Assembly (NCBI RefSeq): GCF_020687785.1
Contig: NZ_JAJEWI010000005.1
Coordinates: forward strand, 868,001 to 932,000
Source of the DNA: Sphingopyxis yananensis
GTDB lineage: Bacteria; Pseudomonadota; Alphaproteobacteria; Sphingomonadales; Sphingomonadaceae
Direction of reading: 5' to 3'
DNA: 64,000 nucleotides
Part shown: positions 45,688 to 55,315 of the stretch, piece after piece
Numbering within the stretch: position 1 is the stretch's first letter
Layout of the letters: each line of letters opens with the position of its first letter
The notes under the pieces: generated by a model
What the model was told of the DNA's origin: nothing
Database searches by the model: none
The model's input: only the letters and a program-made list of their open reading frames with translations
Translations under genes and position numbers: made by a program

Positions 45688-45909
45688 ATGTTGAATATTT
45701 TGTCCCTGATCGTGGGCGCTTGTTCGCTATTTTTGGCGATCTTCGCTTTTATTCCTCTTTTGGGTTGGGCCAATTGGGTGATTATCCCATTTGCCATTTT
45801 TGGCTTGGCGCTGGGCGTTTTATCTGACCGAACGTCGGGGCGAAATTTGAATTTGGTGGTGATTGGTGTGGGCACGCTGCGTTTGATGCTGGGCGGCGGT
45901 ATCTTTTAA
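45688..45909 (+). CDS. Small membrane protein, 73 residues
   Basis: A hydrophobic protein with two or three helices (about 4-24, 28-45, 54-70) separated by a short polar loop SDRTSGRNLN. I do not recognise a named family. The ATG at 45688 is the only good start; the ribosome site is weak. It precedes rarD by 65 bases in the same direction. Confidence 0.65.
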   Translation: MLNILSLIVGACSLFLAIFAFIPLLGWANWVIIPFAIFGLALGVLSDRTSGRNLNLVVIGVGTLRLMLGGGIF

Positions 45910-45974
45910 TCCTATTCCCCTGATGACCTTGCGCCCGTTTTGGGTGCCGATTCCGTTTTATTAAGTGATATGCC

Positions 45975-46895
45975 GTGACGACTGACGAACCTGTTGCCGC
46001 CGACACCCGCAGTGGGGATTTGGCGGGACTGCCCTATGCAGTGATGACCTATTTTATCTGGGGCCTGTTCCCAATTTTTTTCAAATTGCTGGAAAGCGCC
46101 CCGCCGCTGGAGGTCATGGTTCAGCGGGTCATTTGGTCGCTGCCATTATGCTTGGCCATTTTATATTTCCGCAAAGAAATGGGCGAGTTTTTCAGCGTTT
46201 TTCGCGACAAAAAGGCGTTGCGCTTGTTGGTCGTCAGCAGCTTGCTGATCGGTTGTAACTGGCTGCTTTATATTTATGCCGTGTTTACGGGGCATGTGAT
46301 TGCCGCCAGTTTGGGATATTATTTGAACCCGCTGATGAATGTATTGCTGGCGACTTTGTTTTTGGGTGAGCGATTGTCGCGGCTGCAATTGCTGGCGGTA
46401 TGTGTGGCGGCGGTGGGGGTCGCGACCTTGTTGGCGGGCGCGCTGGATACCTTGTGGATCAGCGTGATTTTGGCCAGCAGCTTTGCCTTTTATGGTTTGC
46501 TGCGCAAAATTATGCCGGTCAATTCCTTGCCCAGCTTGGCGGTCGAAACCACTATTTTGATGCCCATTTCTTTGGTGGTTGGCCTTTATTACATCGGCCT
46601 TGGCGATGGGCGCGGATTTGGTAGTGATGCTTGGATGACCGGACTGATGATCGCATCGGGCGTGGTGACGGCCTTGCCGCTGCTGTCTTTTGCCAAGGCG
46701 GCGCGGTTGATGAATTATACCACGCTGGGCTTTGTGCAATATTTGGCACCGACTTTGCTGTTTTTTCTGGGTTTATTCTTGTTCAAAGAACCGCTGAAGC
46801 CGGTGCAGATTTTCTGCTTTGCGTTGATTTGGATCAGCATTGCGATTTTCAGCTTTGATATGTGGCGCAAGCGTAAACAGGCGTTAGCGGGATAA
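45975..46895 (+). CDS. rarD: RarD protein, EamA/DMT-type transporter
   Basis: The 306-residue inner-membrane protein has ten predicted helices in two EamA repeats. FIWGLFPIFFKLL, EVMVQRVIWSLPLC, LIYIYAV-like NWLLYIYAVFTGHVIAASLGYY and LSFAKAARLMNYTTLGFVQYLAPT are typical of RarD. RarD was named for chloramphenicol resistance; the natural substrate is unknown. The start is GTG at 45975. Confidence 0.92.
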   Translation: MTTDEPVAADTRSGDLAGLPYAVMTYFIWGLFPIFFKLLESAPPLEVMVQRVIWSLPLCLAILYFRKEMGEFFSVFRDKKALRLLVVSSLLIGCNWLLYIYAVFTGHVIAASLGYYLNPLMNVLLATLFLGERLSRLQLLAVCVAAVGVATLLAGALDTLWISVILASSFAFYGLLRKIMPVNSLPSLAVETTILMPISLVVGLYYIGLGDGRGFGSDAWMTGLMIASGVVTALPLLSFAKAARLMNYTTLGFVQYLAPTLLFFLGLFLFKEPLKPVQIFCFALIWISIAIFSFDMWRKRKQALAG

Positions 46896-46912
46896 GCCAG
46901 CGTGAAGGAATG

Positions 46913-46951
46913 AAAAAAAAGGCCGCAGGGGATGTCCGCTGCGGCCTTTTT
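46913..46951. terminator. Bidirectional terminator between rarD and pyrC
   Basis: AAAAAAAGGCCGCAG and CTGCGGCCTTTTTTT flank a 10-base loop. It follows the rarD stop by 18 bases and precedes the convergent pyrC stop by 24. Confidence 0.9.
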
Positions 46952-46975
46952 TTGTTTGGGAAGGTGGGCGGTCGT

Positions 46976-47998
46976 TTAGACCAGCTTCCAGCCGATGGTT
47001 TCGCCAGCATGGAAGGGTACGACGTCGCCGATCATGTCGGGCACGGTTACGGGGCTGCGTTCCAGCGTGATACTGCCTTCGTTCAAGGGCAGGCCATAGA
47101 AACGCGGGCCATTTTCCGAGGCAAAAGCTTCGAGTTTATCCAGCGCGCCGTCGGCGTCGAACGCCATGGCATAGCTTTCAATGGCATAAGGCGCGTTGAA
47201 CAGGCCAGCGCAGCCGCATGAGGATTCCTTTGCGCCCTTCACATGCGGGGCGCTGTCGGTGCCGAGGAAGAATTTCGGCGAACCGGATGTGGCGGCAGCG
47301 CGCACGGCGAGGCGGTGCTGTTCGCGCTTGGCAACTGGCAGGCAATAAGCGTGCGGACGGATGCCGCCGACCAACATCGCATTGCGGTTGATGTGCATAT
47401 GCTGCGGCGTGATGGTGGCGCCGACATATGCGGGGGCGTCAGCGACGAACTGCGCGGCTTCGGCGGTGGTGATATGTTCGAACACAATCTTGAGTTCGGG
47501 CATGTCGCGGACCAAGGGCGCGAGCGTGCGTTCGATGAACACGGCTTCGCGGTCGAAAATATCGACATCATGGTCGGTGACTTCGCCGTGGATCAGCAAG
47601 GGCATGCCGATGTCTTGCATTTTTTCCAGCACGGGGCGGATAGCGGCAATGTTGGTGACGCCATGCGCGCTGCCGGTGGTGGCATGGGCGGGATAGAGTT
47701 TGGCCGCGGTGAACACGCCTTCGGCATGGCCACGCGCCATTTCGTCGGGGCTGCTGCTGTCGGTGAGGTAAGCGACGATCAGCGGCGTGAAATTCATGTC
47801 CGCGGGGACGGCGGCGTTGATACGGTCGCGATACGCGCGGCCTTCTTCGGCGGTGGTGACGGGCGGCGACAGGTTGGGCATCACAATGGCGCGGGCGAAT
47901 TGGCGCGCGGTATAAGGTGCGACATGATCCAGCATCGCGCCATCGCGCAAATGGACGTGCCAATCATCGGGGCGGCGGATGGTGATACGATCAGTCAT
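46976..47998 (-). CDS. pyrC: Dihydroorotase, type II
   Basis: PyrC cyclises carbamoyl-aspartate to dihydroorotate in pyrimidine synthesis. The 340-residue product is the E. coli-like form: metal ligands His14 and His16 ([10 protein letters not shown]), the carboxylated Lys100 ([12 protein letters not shown]), [15 protein letters not shown] and LGTDSAPH with the catalytic aspartate. It is divergent from ygfZ (69 bases). Confidence 0.97.
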   Translation of the reverse strand: MTDRITIRRPDDWHVHLRDGAMLDHVAPYTARQFARAIVMPNLSPPVTTAEEGRAYRDRINAAVPADMNFTPLIVAYLTDSSSPDEMARGHAEGVFTAAKLYPAHATTGSAHGVTNIAAIRPVLEKMQDIGMPLLIHGEVTDHDVDIFDREAVFIERTLAPLVRDMPELKIVFEHITTAEAAQFVADAPAYVGATITPQHMHINRNAMLVGGIRPHAYCLPVAKREQHRLAVRAAATSGSPKFFLGTDSAPHVKGAKESSCGCAGLFNAPYAIESYAMAFDADGALDKLEAFASENGPRFYGLPLNEGSITLERSPVTVPDMIGDVVPFHAGETIGWKLV

Positions 47999-48067
47999 GG
48001 CAAACTCTTGTGGCTATATGATGCGATAGGGCTTGGGATTTACTGCCTGCCGCCCTAGATTATAGCC

Positions 48068-48775
48068 ATGTCCAATACCACCCTTCTTAACCGTGCGGTA
48101 ATCCGTTTGTCCGGCGATGATGTTCGCGGATTTTTACAAGGCCTTGTGACCAATGACACCAGCGGCGACTTGCCCGTTTGGGCGGCGTTGCTGACGCCGC
48201 AGGGCAAAGCGATGTTCGACTTTTTCCTGTGGGCGGACGGCGAGGACGTGCTGGTGGATTGTGAGGCCGGAGCGGCGGACGCCTTGGTGAAGCGGCTGAC
48301 GCTCTATCGCTTGCGCCGTCCGATCAGCATAGCCGTGGAACCGGCCTTGGCTGTGCATTGGGCGAAGGATGGCGAGCAGGGCGTGTCGGACCCGCGTTTG
48401 GCCGCCATTGGTCGGCGCTGGTTGGCGGCAGCAAGTAGCGAAGTTGCGGGCGCGGATGCTGCCTATTTGGCGCATCGTTTGTCTTTGGGCGTGACCGAGG
48501 GGCAGGCGGAGTTGGGCGATATTTTGTGGCTGGAAACCAATGCGGCGGAATTGAACGGCGTTAGTTTTACCAAAGGCTGTTATGTCGGCCAAGAGAATAC
48601 CGCCCGCATGAATTGGCGGCAAAAGATCAACCGGCGCTTGATTGTCGTGCCCTTGGCGGACGCGAATGAGAAGCGCCAACGTGTGGCCTATCCCGAACTT
48701 GGCCTGTCGGTGGAACATTTGCGCGTCGAGGATGTGCCTGTGGATAAAATGCCAAGCTGGATGGCCGCTGAGTGA
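48068..48775 (+). CDS. ygfZ: Folate-binding YgfZ/GcvT-family protein
   Basis: YgfZ supports iron-sulfur cluster repair with a folate cofactor. The 235-residue protein has an N-terminal GcvT-like part (FLQGLVTNDTSGDLPVWAALLTPQGK) and the signature KGCYVGQE with its functional cysteine. The stop overlaps the start of the next gene by four bases (GTGA), so it leads a coupled three-gene unit. Confidence 0.93.
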   Translation: MSNTTLLNRAVIRLSGDDVRGFLQGLVTNDTSGDLPVWAALLTPQGKAMFDFFLWADGEDVLVDCEAGAADALVKRLTLYRLRRPISIAVEPALAVHWAKDGEQGVSDPRLAAIGRRWLAAASSEVAGADAAYLAHRLSLGVTEGQAELGDILWLETNAAELNGVSFTKGCYVGQENTARMNWRQKINRRLIVVPLADANEKRQRVAYPELGLSVEHLRVEDVPVDKMPSWMAAE

Positions 48776-49695
48776 GGTTGCGGGCACTCCTTTTGCCAGT
48801 GTTGCTGCTGGGCAGCGCGGCGGGGGCAGGGGGCGTGGCTGTTGCTGCGGATGCGCGGGATGCTCGTGCAGGGTCTTGCGCTGTTGTCAGCGTGGCAGAG
48901 GCGTTGAATGGGGTTGTGGGGGATTGTTTTACCATCACGGCCTATGCGCTTGATGGCCTGTTGATCGATGATGGGCTGCATATTTATGCCCAGCCTAGCC
49001 GCTATAATGATCCGTCGAGCAGCGGGGTGCAATTGGGCCTTGCGGGATGGTCGGATGATAGCGCGGGGCAGGGCGCGGCGGATCTGCGGGTGACGGGGGT
49101 GCTGCGGCAGTGCAGCGACGTGGCGGGGGGCAATTTGCTGCCCAGCGCGCAATATGATTTTTGTGACGATCATCGCGGCCTATATCTGGATGTGCAAAGC
49201 GCGGAGGTGTTGCGGCGCTCGGCAGTTCGGCGGGCGGTGCGGGCGGATGGGGCGAGCCTTGGTAATTTGGTCCCCTTGGCGCAAGGGCCGGTCCGCGAGG
49301 CTTTGTTGGCGGAGTTTCGAACAGTCTTTGCAGGACATCGCGCTGATGGCGGCAAAATGCTGCGGGCGATGATGGGGTTGCCGCTTGGCGCAGAATTTTC
49401 GGCCCAATCGGCGTTGGCGGACGATGCTGTGATAGAGGTTTTTGGCTGGCGCATGCCGGCTTGGGCTGGCGCGGCGGAGCAGGCTGTGTTGAGCGGCCAA
49501 GGGCAAGCGATGCCGGAAGCCATTGCCTGTGTGATGGATGCGCGGCGGGCCACGCAAAATTTATGGCCCATATCGACGCGGGATATCGGCCTAGCGGCAA
49601 CGCGCCCTTATATTTGCATAGGCGCGGCGCAGCAGGCCGATGGACGTGTGGCGTTGCGATATAGCATGGATAGCAATCCGGCGGTGGAGGGTTGA
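48772..49695 (+). CDS. Exported protein of unknown family
   Basis: The 307-residue protein starts at GTG inside the ygfZ stop and has a signal peptide (LLLPVLLLGSAAGAGG, cleavage near AVAA). The mature part has paired cysteines (C36/C52, and later two near 114 and 131) in what looks like a small OB-type beta domain (SCAVVSVAEALNGVVGDC, GLHIYAQPS, LRVTGVLRQC), then a helical middle and a C-terminal third with single cysteines. I do not recognise a family. Tight coupling to ygfZ and to the next gene (one-base overlap) points to joint expression. Confidence 0.75.
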   Translation: MRLRALLLPVLLLGSAAGAGGVAVAADARDARAGSCAVVSVAEALNGVVGDCFTITAYALDGLLIDDGLHIYAQPSRYNDPSSSGVQLGLAGWSDDSAGQGAADLRVTGVLRQCSDVAGGNLLPSAQYDFCDDHRGLYLDVQSAEVLRRSAVRRAVRADGASLGNLVPLAQGPVREALLAEFRTVFAGHRADGGKMLRAMMGLPLGAEFSAQSALADDAVIEVFGWRMPAWAGAAEQAVLSGQGQAMPEAIACVMDARRATQNLWPISTRDIGLAATRPYICIGAAQQADGRVALRYSMDSNPAVEG

Positions 49696-50216
49696 TGCGG
49701 CTGTTGCCTTTATGTCTGTTGCTGGCCTTTATCGCTTTGATTGCTGTGCAGGGCGTCAGCCATGAAAAGCCGCGCCGCGCGCAATTGGACCCCGCCCATA
49801 TGCCGATGGTCACCGAAGCCAAGCGCGATTCGACGGGCAATGTCAGCGTCACGCTGCGCCGCGCGGCGGATTCGCATTTTTATGCGGATGCGCGGATCAA
49901 TGGTCGGACAACGCGGGTGATGGTGGATAGCGGGGCGTCGTTGGTCGCGCTGCGCCGCCGTGATGCCGAGGCCATGGGTATTCGCATCGAAGATTTGCCC
50001 ATTGCTGGCGAAGCGCGCACCGCAGGGGGTGTGGTGCCGATGCGGATGGTGACATTGGATGAAGTGGATATTGGCGGCATTCGCGAACGGGATGTGCGCG
50101 CCGCCATTTTGGATTTGCCGGACGACCAAGATATGCCCGCTGCTTTGCTGGGGCAGAGCTTTTTGGCGCGGCTAACGAGCGTTGAGATTCGCGGTGATGA
50201 AATGGTGATGCGCTAG
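49695..50216 (+). CDS. Membrane-anchored retropepsin-like aspartic protease (TIGR02281 type)
   Basis: A 173-residue protein with an N-terminal hydrophobic anchor (LLPLCLLLAFIALIAV) and one retropepsin-like domain. The active-site loop reads VMVDSGASLVAL, with Ser instead of the commoner Thr after the catalytic Asp, and the final LLGQSFLARL is the flap-side family block. Such single-domain proteases work as dimers, here in the periplasm; substrates are unknown. Its ATG overlaps the preceding stop by one base. Confidence 0.85.
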   Translation: MRLLPLCLLLAFIALIAVQGVSHEKPRRAQLDPAHMPMVTEAKRDSTGNVSVTLRRAADSHFYADARINGRTTRVMVDSGASLVALRRRDAEAMGIRIEDLPIAGEARTAGGVVPMRMVTLDEVDIGGIRERDVRAAILDLPDDQDMPAALLGQSFLARLTSVEIRGDEMVMR

Positions 50217-50268
50217 GGGGCGCGGCTGGGGCTTGCCAAAAAGCGCGGCTTTGCCCACATCATGCGGC

Positions 50269-50961
50269 ATGACACAGCAAAGCGCATCCCAAAATCCTCC
50301 GCCAACGCCGCCCATGAAGGCGGCGATTATCCCCGTCACCAACTTTGAGCAAAATTGCACGCTGATGTGGTGCACCGAGACCAATAAGGCGGCCTTTATT
50401 GACCCCGGAGGGGACTTGCCGAAATTGCTGGATGCTGTGCGTCAGACGGGCGTTGAGGTGGAAAAAATCCTCGTCACCCATGGGCATATGGACCATTGCG
50501 GCCAAGCGGGTGTGCTGGCCAAGCAATTAAATGTGCCCATTGAGGGGCCGCATAAGGATGATTTGTTCTGGCTGGAACGCTTGGGCGAGGATGGCGCGCG
50601 CTTTGGGATGCAGGGTGAGTTTTTCGAACCCGACCGTTGGTTGGAAGATGGCGACAAGGTGACGGTCGGTAATTTGGAAATCGACGTGATTCACTGCCCC
50701 GGCCACACGCCAGGGCATGTGGTATTTTACCATGGCCCGTCGAATTTGGCCGTTGTTGGCGACGTAATTTTCCAAGGGTCGATTGGCCGGACGGACTTTC
50801 CACGCGGAAATCATCAGCAATTGCTGGATTCGATTACACAAAAATTGTGGCCGCTGGGCGATGACACTATTTTTCTGCCGGGGCATGGCCCGCACAGCAG
50901 CTTTGGTCAGGAACGGCGCACCAACCCCTATGTCAGCGACACGGCGATTGGCGCGGCCTAA
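50269..50961 (+). CDS. Metallo-beta-lactamase fold hydrolase, YcbL-like glyoxalase II
   Basis: A 230-residue hydrolase with the zinc motif THGHMDHCG, further ligands in CPGHTPGHV and VGDVIFQGSIGRTD, and LPGHGPHSSFGQE at the end. It lacks the C-terminal substrate domain of classical glyoxalase II, which matches the YcbL type that hydrolyses S-lactoylglutathione-like thioesters. ATG 50269 is used; ATG 50314 would start right at the conserved fold. It lies 52 bases after the protease gene. Confidence 0.9.
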   Translation: MTQQSASQNPPPTPPMKAAIIPVTNFEQNCTLMWCTETNKAAFIDPGGDLPKLLDAVRQTGVEVEKILVTHGHMDHCGQAGVLAKQLNVPIEGPHKDDLFWLERLGEDGARFGMQGEFFEPDRWLEDGDKVTVGNLEIDVIHCPGHTPGHVVFYHGPSNLAVVGDVIFQGSIGRTDFPRGNHQQLLDSITQKLWPLGDDTIFLPGHGPHSSFGQERRTNPYVSDTAIGAA

Positions 50962-50999
50962 TTATACGGGAATATTTGAATGAAGGCAGGGCCGCTGGA

Positions 51000-51452
51000 T
51001 TAGTCCAGCGGCACGGCTTCATTGCTGATGCCCATTTCCATATCCATCTCGGTTGTGGTCGATGTGGGCGTGGCATAAGTGATATATAAAGCGGTGATGG
51101 CCAGACCGAGCAGCGTCACCATGGTGGTTAATGTGCCGATCATGCGCGCCCATGACAGGCCGTCCATACCAAAGCTGTGGGCGATACGGCCCAGCAGATA
51201 GAGGAAGCCCGCTGCCCATAGCCACATGGACGATCCAAGCGCCGATTCCGTCAGAAACAACAGAATCAGGACAAAAGGCGCGCTTTCGATATAATTGCTG
51301 TGGGCGCGCATGCGGCGCAGCAGGCGTTCATTGCCGCCGTCACCAACAGAGATTTTTTCTTGTGTGCGGACGCGGCCGACGCGCATCATCAGCCATATGT
51401 TGATGAGCGCGGCGCCAGCAGCGATGCTGAGGCTGATTGGATAAATGAACAT
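51000..51452 (-). CDS. MAPEG-family membrane protein
   Basis: A 150-residue protein with four membrane helices. The conserved RMRAHSNYIESAPFVLILLFL block and FLYLLGRIAHSFGM identify MAPEG, whose members include microsomal glutathione S-transferases. Whether it binds glutathione is not known. The start at 51452 follows GGGGGAGAAACT. It converges with the YcbL-like gene. Confidence 0.92.
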   Translation of the reverse strand: MFIYPISLSIAAGAALINIWLMMRVGRVRTQEKISVGDGGNERLLRRMRAHSNYIESAPFVLILLFLTESALGSSMWLWAAGFLYLLGRIAHSFGMDGLSWARMIGTLTTMVTLLGLAITALYITYATPTSTTTEMDMEMGISNEAVPLD

Positions 51453-51793
51453 AGTTTCTCCCCCATCTGGGCAAACGGCCGGACAAAGCAATGCCGTGCC
51501 TGTCATCAGACTGCCATCTTCTTGTGGCTTCGTCGATGGCAAGTCGCGAGCATGTTGAGGATAAGTTCCGTGGTTTCGACGCCTGTAGGGCTTGCCTTTG
51601 TACCGAAAAAGGGTATAGCCCCGCTCCAACCGGCACCCGACACCGTTTTGGCGTTGAGGCACCTTGTGTATGAAAAGCATCGCCCTTTCTGAGGGAGCGC
51701 GGTTTCAGGCACGAAGGCGGGCCAGTCTGAGCTATTTGGTTTGGACAAATCCGGGTATGCCGATTCGTTAAACTTTGGAATGCAGGAAATATC
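51453..51793. other. 341-bp region upstream of rpmF
   Basis: This holds the divergent promoters of the MAPEG gene and rpmF. A DUF177 (YceD) gene, which often precedes rpmF, is not present. Open frames here lack ribosome sites and family features. I see no tRNA or SRP RNA. A promoter candidate is listed at 51592. Confidence 0.5.
51592..51619 (+). promoter_or_regulatory. Sigma-70-type promoter for the rpmF-plsX-fabH unit
   Basis: TTGCCT (51592-51597) and TATAGC (51614-51619) are 16 bases apart and face rpmF, giving a leader of about 170 bases. A long leader would leave room for regulation of this ribosome/lipid unit. Confidence 0.4.
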
Positions 51794-51973
51794 ATGGCCG
51801 TCCCCAAGCGAAAAACCTCGCCCTCGAAGCGTGGCATGCGTCGTAGCCACGACAGCCTGAAGGTCGAAGCCTTTCAGGAATGCTCGAACTGTGGTGAGCT
51901 GAAGCGCCCCCACAATCTGTGCAATGCCTGCGGCCACTATAATGGTCGTGAAGTCATTTCGGCGGAAGCTTGA
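51794..51973 (+). CDS. rpmF: 50S ribosomal protein L32
   Basis: A 59-residue basic protein beginning [20 protein letters not shown], the L32 hallmark. The zinc ribbon is complete, with cysteines in CSNCGE and CNACGH (the zinc-binding form). It is shorter than usual ORF cut-offs. It starts the rpmF-plsX-fabH-ihfA-merR order shared by many proteobacteria, linking ribosome and phospholipid synthesis. Confidence 0.97.
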   Translation: MAVPKRKTSPSKRGMRRSHDSLKVEAFQECSNCGELKRPHNLCNACGHYNGREVISAEA

Positions 51974-51995
51974 TCGCTAGCCGGAGGGCTTATTG

Positions 51996-53030
51996 ATGAG
52001 CGTTACGCCGCGAATCGCTATTGATGCGATGGGCGGTGACGTTGGCGTGCGTGTCATGCTGGAGGGCGCTGCAAAAGCGCGCTACCAGCATGATCGACTT
52101 CGGTTCTTGCTGGTTGGTGACGAGCAGCGAATCAAGGCAGCGCTCGACAATCACCCCAATTTGCGGGCTGCGTCGGACATCATCCATACGGATGGTGTGG
52201 TGTCCGGTGAAGACAAGCCAAGCCAAGCTTTACGCAAAGCGCGCAATAGCTCGATGGGTCTTGCCATTGATGCTGTGAAGCGTGGTGATGCAGGTGGTGC
52301 GGTGTCCGCTGGGAATACCGGTGCGCTGATGGCGATGGCCAAAGTGGCGCTGCGCACGATGCCGGGCATTGATCGTCCGGCTTTGTCGGCCCTGATGCCG
52401 ACCCTTGGCGATCATGACTGTGTGATGCTCGATTTGGGTGCCAACACCGATTGCGATGCCAATAATTTGGTCCAATTTGCGGTGATGGGCGCGGCTTATG
52501 CGCGCACAGCCATGAAGCTGGAGCGGCCCCGTGTGGCCTTGCTGAACATCGGCACCGAAGAGCAAAAGGGCACGGATGAAATTCGTGAAGCCGCTGTGCG
52601 TTTGCGCGCAGCCGCGCATTTGCCGATGGAATTTGTCGGATTTATCGAAGGCGACAAATTGTCGCGCGGCGAAGTGGATGTGATTGTGCATGATGGATTT
52701 TCAGGCAATATTGCGCTGAAGACCATGGAAGGCACGGCGCGCTTTGTCACGGATTTGCTGCGCGAAGCTTTTACGTCGTCGCTGCGGTCGAAAATTGGGT
52801 TCTTGATTTCGCGGCCAGCAACCGAATTGTTGCGCCACCGCTTGGACCCCAATAATCATAATGGTGCGGTATTTTTGGGCTTGAACGGCGTTGTGCTGAA
52901 AAGCCATGGCAGCGCGGACGCGAAGGGAGTGGCCCATGCGGTTCACCTGTGCGCCGAGCTGGTAGAGAAGGATATCACTCGTCAGGTGACTGAGGATCTG
53001 GGTAATTTTCGCCGCGGTAGCGACCAATGA
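51996..53030 (+). CDS. plsX: Phosphate acyltransferase PlsX
   Basis: PlsX converts acyl-ACP to acyl-phosphate for phospholipid synthesis. The 344-residue product has [43 protein letters not shown] and [27 protein letters not shown]. Start 51996 follows GGAGGGC; a TTG one codon earlier is also open. The stop overlaps fabH by four bases. Confidence 0.97.
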   Translation: MSVTPRIAIDAMGGDVGVRVMLEGAAKARYQHDRLRFLLVGDEQRIKAALDNHPNLRAASDIIHTDGVVSGEDKPSQALRKARNSSMGLAIDAVKRGDAGGAVSAGNTGALMAMAKVALRTMPGIDRPALSALMPTLGDHDCVMLDLGANTDCDANNLVQFAVMGAAYARTAMKLERPRVALLNIGTEEQKGTDEIREAAVRLRAAAHLPMEFVGFIEGDKLSRGEVDVIVHDGFSGNIALKTMEGTARFVTDLLREAFTSSLRSKIGFLISRPATELLRHRLDPNNHNGAVFLGLNGVVLKSHGSADAKGVAHAVHLCAELVEKDITRQVTEDLGNFRRGSDQ

Positions 53031-54004
53031 CGCTGCGCTCCCTTTTGGTTGGCACAGGTTCGGCCTTGCCCCGCACAGCCGTTTCCAACGCGGAACTGGC
53101 TGCACGCGTCGACACCAGCGACGAATGGATTGTCGAGCGGACGGGTATTCGCAATCGCTATATTGCGCAGCCGGATGAAACCACCGCGACTTTGGGCGCA
53201 GAGGCGGCGAAGCGTGCCTTGGAAGCCGCTGGCCTGACGCCCGCTGATATCGGCTTGATCATTGTCGCGACGGCGACGCCCGACAATACATTTCCTGCGA
53301 CTGCGACCAAGGTACAAGCCTTGATTGGCACGCCCAATTGCGTGGCCTTTGATGTGGCAGCGGTGTGCTCCGGCTTTCTTTATGCCGTGACGGTGGCGGA
53401 TTCGATGTTGCGCACGGGCGCGGCCCAACATGCGCTGGTCATTGGTTCGGAAACTTTTAGCCGGATTTTGGACTGGGAAGATCGCACCACCTGTGTACTG
53501 TTCGGTGACGGGGCAGGGGCGATTGTCCTGTCCGCGCAGGATGTTGATGCGGTTGGCCATGAAGGCCCCGGCATTTTGACCACCCGCCTGCATGCCGAAG
53601 GACAATATGGCGATATGCTCTATGTCGATGGCGGACCATCGACGACGGGCACAGTCGGCCATTTGCGTATGCAAGGCCGTGAAGTGTTCCGCCATGCCGT
53701 GACCAATTTGTCATCGGTCTTGGGTGAGGTGATGGCCGATATTGGTATTGCGCCTAGCGAGATTGATTGGGTGGTGCCGCATCAGGCGAACCGCCGGATC
53801 ATTGATGCCACCGCCAAGAAATTGGGCCTGCCCGCCGAGCGCGTGGTGGTGACGGTGGATCAGCATGCCAATACTTCGGCAGCATCGGTGCCCTTGGCGC
53901 TTGATCAGGCTATGCGCGATGGACGCATTCAGGCCGGTGATCTGGTCGTATTGGAAGCGATGGGTGGCGGCTTTACGTGGGGCGCGGCAGTGGTGCGTCT
54001 GTAA
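53027..54004 (+). CDS. fabH: 3-oxoacyl-ACP synthase III
   Basis: FabH condenses acetyl-CoA with malonyl-ACP to start fatty acid synthesis. The 325-residue protein has the catalytic triad Cys114 (AAVCSGF), His252 (PHQANRR) and Asn282 (HANTSAAS), and the N-terminal [16 protein letters not shown] overlaps the plsX stop, so the two are coupled. Confidence 0.98.
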   Translation: MTLRSLLVGTGSALPRTAVSNAELAARVDTSDEWIVERTGIRNRYIAQPDETTATLGAEAAKRALEAAGLTPADIGLIIVATATPDNTFPATATKVQALIGTPNCVAFDVAAVCSGFLYAVTVADSMLRTGAAQHALVIGSETFSRILDWEDRTTCVLFGDGAGAIVLSAQDVDAVGHEGPGILTTRLHAEGQYGDMLYVDGGPSTTGTVGHLRMQGREVFRHAVTNLSSVLGEVMADIGIAPSEIDWVVPHQANRRIIDATAKKLGLPAERVVVTVDQHANTSAASVPLALDQAMRDGRIQAGDLVVLEAMGGGFTWGAAVVRL

Positions 54005-54341
54005 AGACGGCGATTGTTTAATTTTCCAACGGTCATTTTTGCAATTGGAAATCGGCTGAAGATGATTCGAATTTGATTCGTCTCATTTTCGGTCGAAACC
54101 TTGTTAATCTGCATTGAATTTTTGCGGGAGAAAGCGCGATTTTCCGCCTGCTATGTTCATGCGCGATTTTAAGTTATTGAAAATAAATGATTTAATGATA
54201 TTTGGGCCGCGAAATTTCGAAAATGGCTGCCATCCATTTCATATTGGCGGATTTATTTCCTTTTGTTACACCTTGTTCATGGACATTCAGCCTTGATGGG
54301 TGGGTGGTCCTAACCTGATAGGTTTCAGGAGGGGGATATTT
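54005..54341. other. 337-bp A+T-rich region upstream of ihfA
   Basis: The region is clearly A+T-richer than the genes around it, with T- and A-tracts at 54020-54110 and 54160-54260. It most likely holds the ihfA promoter and bent DNA. I could not find a convincing -35/-10 pair or a good IHF site, and small open frames have no family features. Confidence 0.5.
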
Positions 54342-54635
54342 ATGACGGCAGGAACGTTAACGCGTGCAGACATTGCAGCCCGCATTAATCAGCAGGTCGG
54401 GCTGTCGCGCAATGAAGCGGCAGGCATTGTCGAGTCCATTTTGGACCATATGACCAACGCTCTCTCTGACGGAGAGAATGTAAAAATTTCGGGTTTTGGT
54501 ACATTTGTTCTGCGCGATAAGGCAGAGCGTATTGGCCGTAACCCCAAGACCGGCGTCGAGGTGCCTATTTTGCCCCGCCGTGTGATGACATTCCGCGCGA
54601 GCCAAACCATGCGCGCACGCGTTTCAGGTTGCTGA
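54342..54635 (+). CDS. ihfA: Integration host factor subunit alpha
   Basis: IhfA pairs with IhfB to bend DNA at specific sites. The 97-residue protein has [48 protein letters not shown] and [10 protein letters not shown], the DNA-binding beta-arm region. Start 54342 follows CAGGAGGGGG. Position before a MerR gene and after fabH is typical for ihfA. Confidence 0.96.
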   Translation: MTAGTLTRADIAARINQQVGLSRNEAAGIVESILDHMTNALSDGENVKISGFGTFVLRDKAERIGRNPKTGVEVPILPRRVMTFRASQTMRARVSGC

Positions 54636-54646
54636 GTAACGAAAAT

Positions 54647-55117
54647 ATGACTGATAGTGTGAATAAGAAAGCCGCGAGCAAGGCGGAGGGCGCCTTGCTG
54701 TCTATTGGAGAGTTGGCCGAAAAAATCGGGGTTCCCACGCATGTTCTGCGGTATTGGGAAACACGCTTTCCACAATTGAAACCGCTTCAGCGGTCGGGTC
54801 GCCGGCGCTATTATCGCACCGAGGATGTCGCATTGGTTACGCGCATCCATGAATTATTGCATGTTCAAGGCTATACGGTGGACGGGGCACGCAAGGCTTT
54901 GTCGACCCGTGCGGGGCGTAAAGCTGCGCCGCAGCCCGAGGTGAAGGCGCAAGACAGCGCATCCATCACGCCCGCCGAAGCCGAAGCTTTGGCCCAGATC
55001 GACATGGGCGCACAGCCTTTGGCGATTGGTACCAAGCCCGAGCCTGTGTCGGCGCCGAGCGTAGCTGTTGAAAAATTGGTTGGTTTGCGCGACCGTTTGG
55101 AAGCCGCGCTGAATTGA
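54647..55117 (+). CDS. MerR-family transcription regulator
   Basis: The 156-residue protein has an N-terminal MerR helix-turn-helix (LSIGELAEKIGVPTHVLRYWETRFPQLKP, about residues 19-47) with the wing SGRRRYYRTEDV, then a Pro/Ala-rich linker and a short C-terminal helix (VEKLVGLRDRLEAAL). There is no cysteine-rich metal site. This small MerR type regularly follows ihfA; its target is unknown. ATG 54647 lies 11 bases after ihfA. Confidence 0.9.
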   Translation: MTDSVNKKAASKAEGALLSIGELAEKIGVPTHVLRYWETRFPQLKPLQRSGRRRYYRTEDVALVTRIHELLHVQGYTVDGARKALSTRAGRKAAPQPEVKAQDSASITPAEAEALAQIDMGAQPLAIGTKPEPVSAPSVAVEKLVGLRDRLEAALN

Positions 55118-55183
55118 TCATCACATAATTTCGCCTGTGCGGGCTTCGCTATTTTTGCGGCGCGGCACGGGTGAGTGGAGATA

Positions 55184-55214
55184 GAAAAAGGGGCGATCAA
55201 AGCCCCTTTTTTTG
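55184..55214 (+). terminator. Rho-independent terminator of ihfA-merR
   Basis: AAAAAGGGGC, loop GATCAAA, GCCCCTTTTTTT, about 65 bases after the merR stop. Confidence 0.85.
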
Positions 55215-55315
55215 TGCCCGTTTGCATCGGCTTATCCGCTGGTTGTTCGGATTGGCTTGTTCCGCATGAATGGCGGTGCATGACGACGCGCTACGATTGT
55301 CGCCGCCATTGTCGA

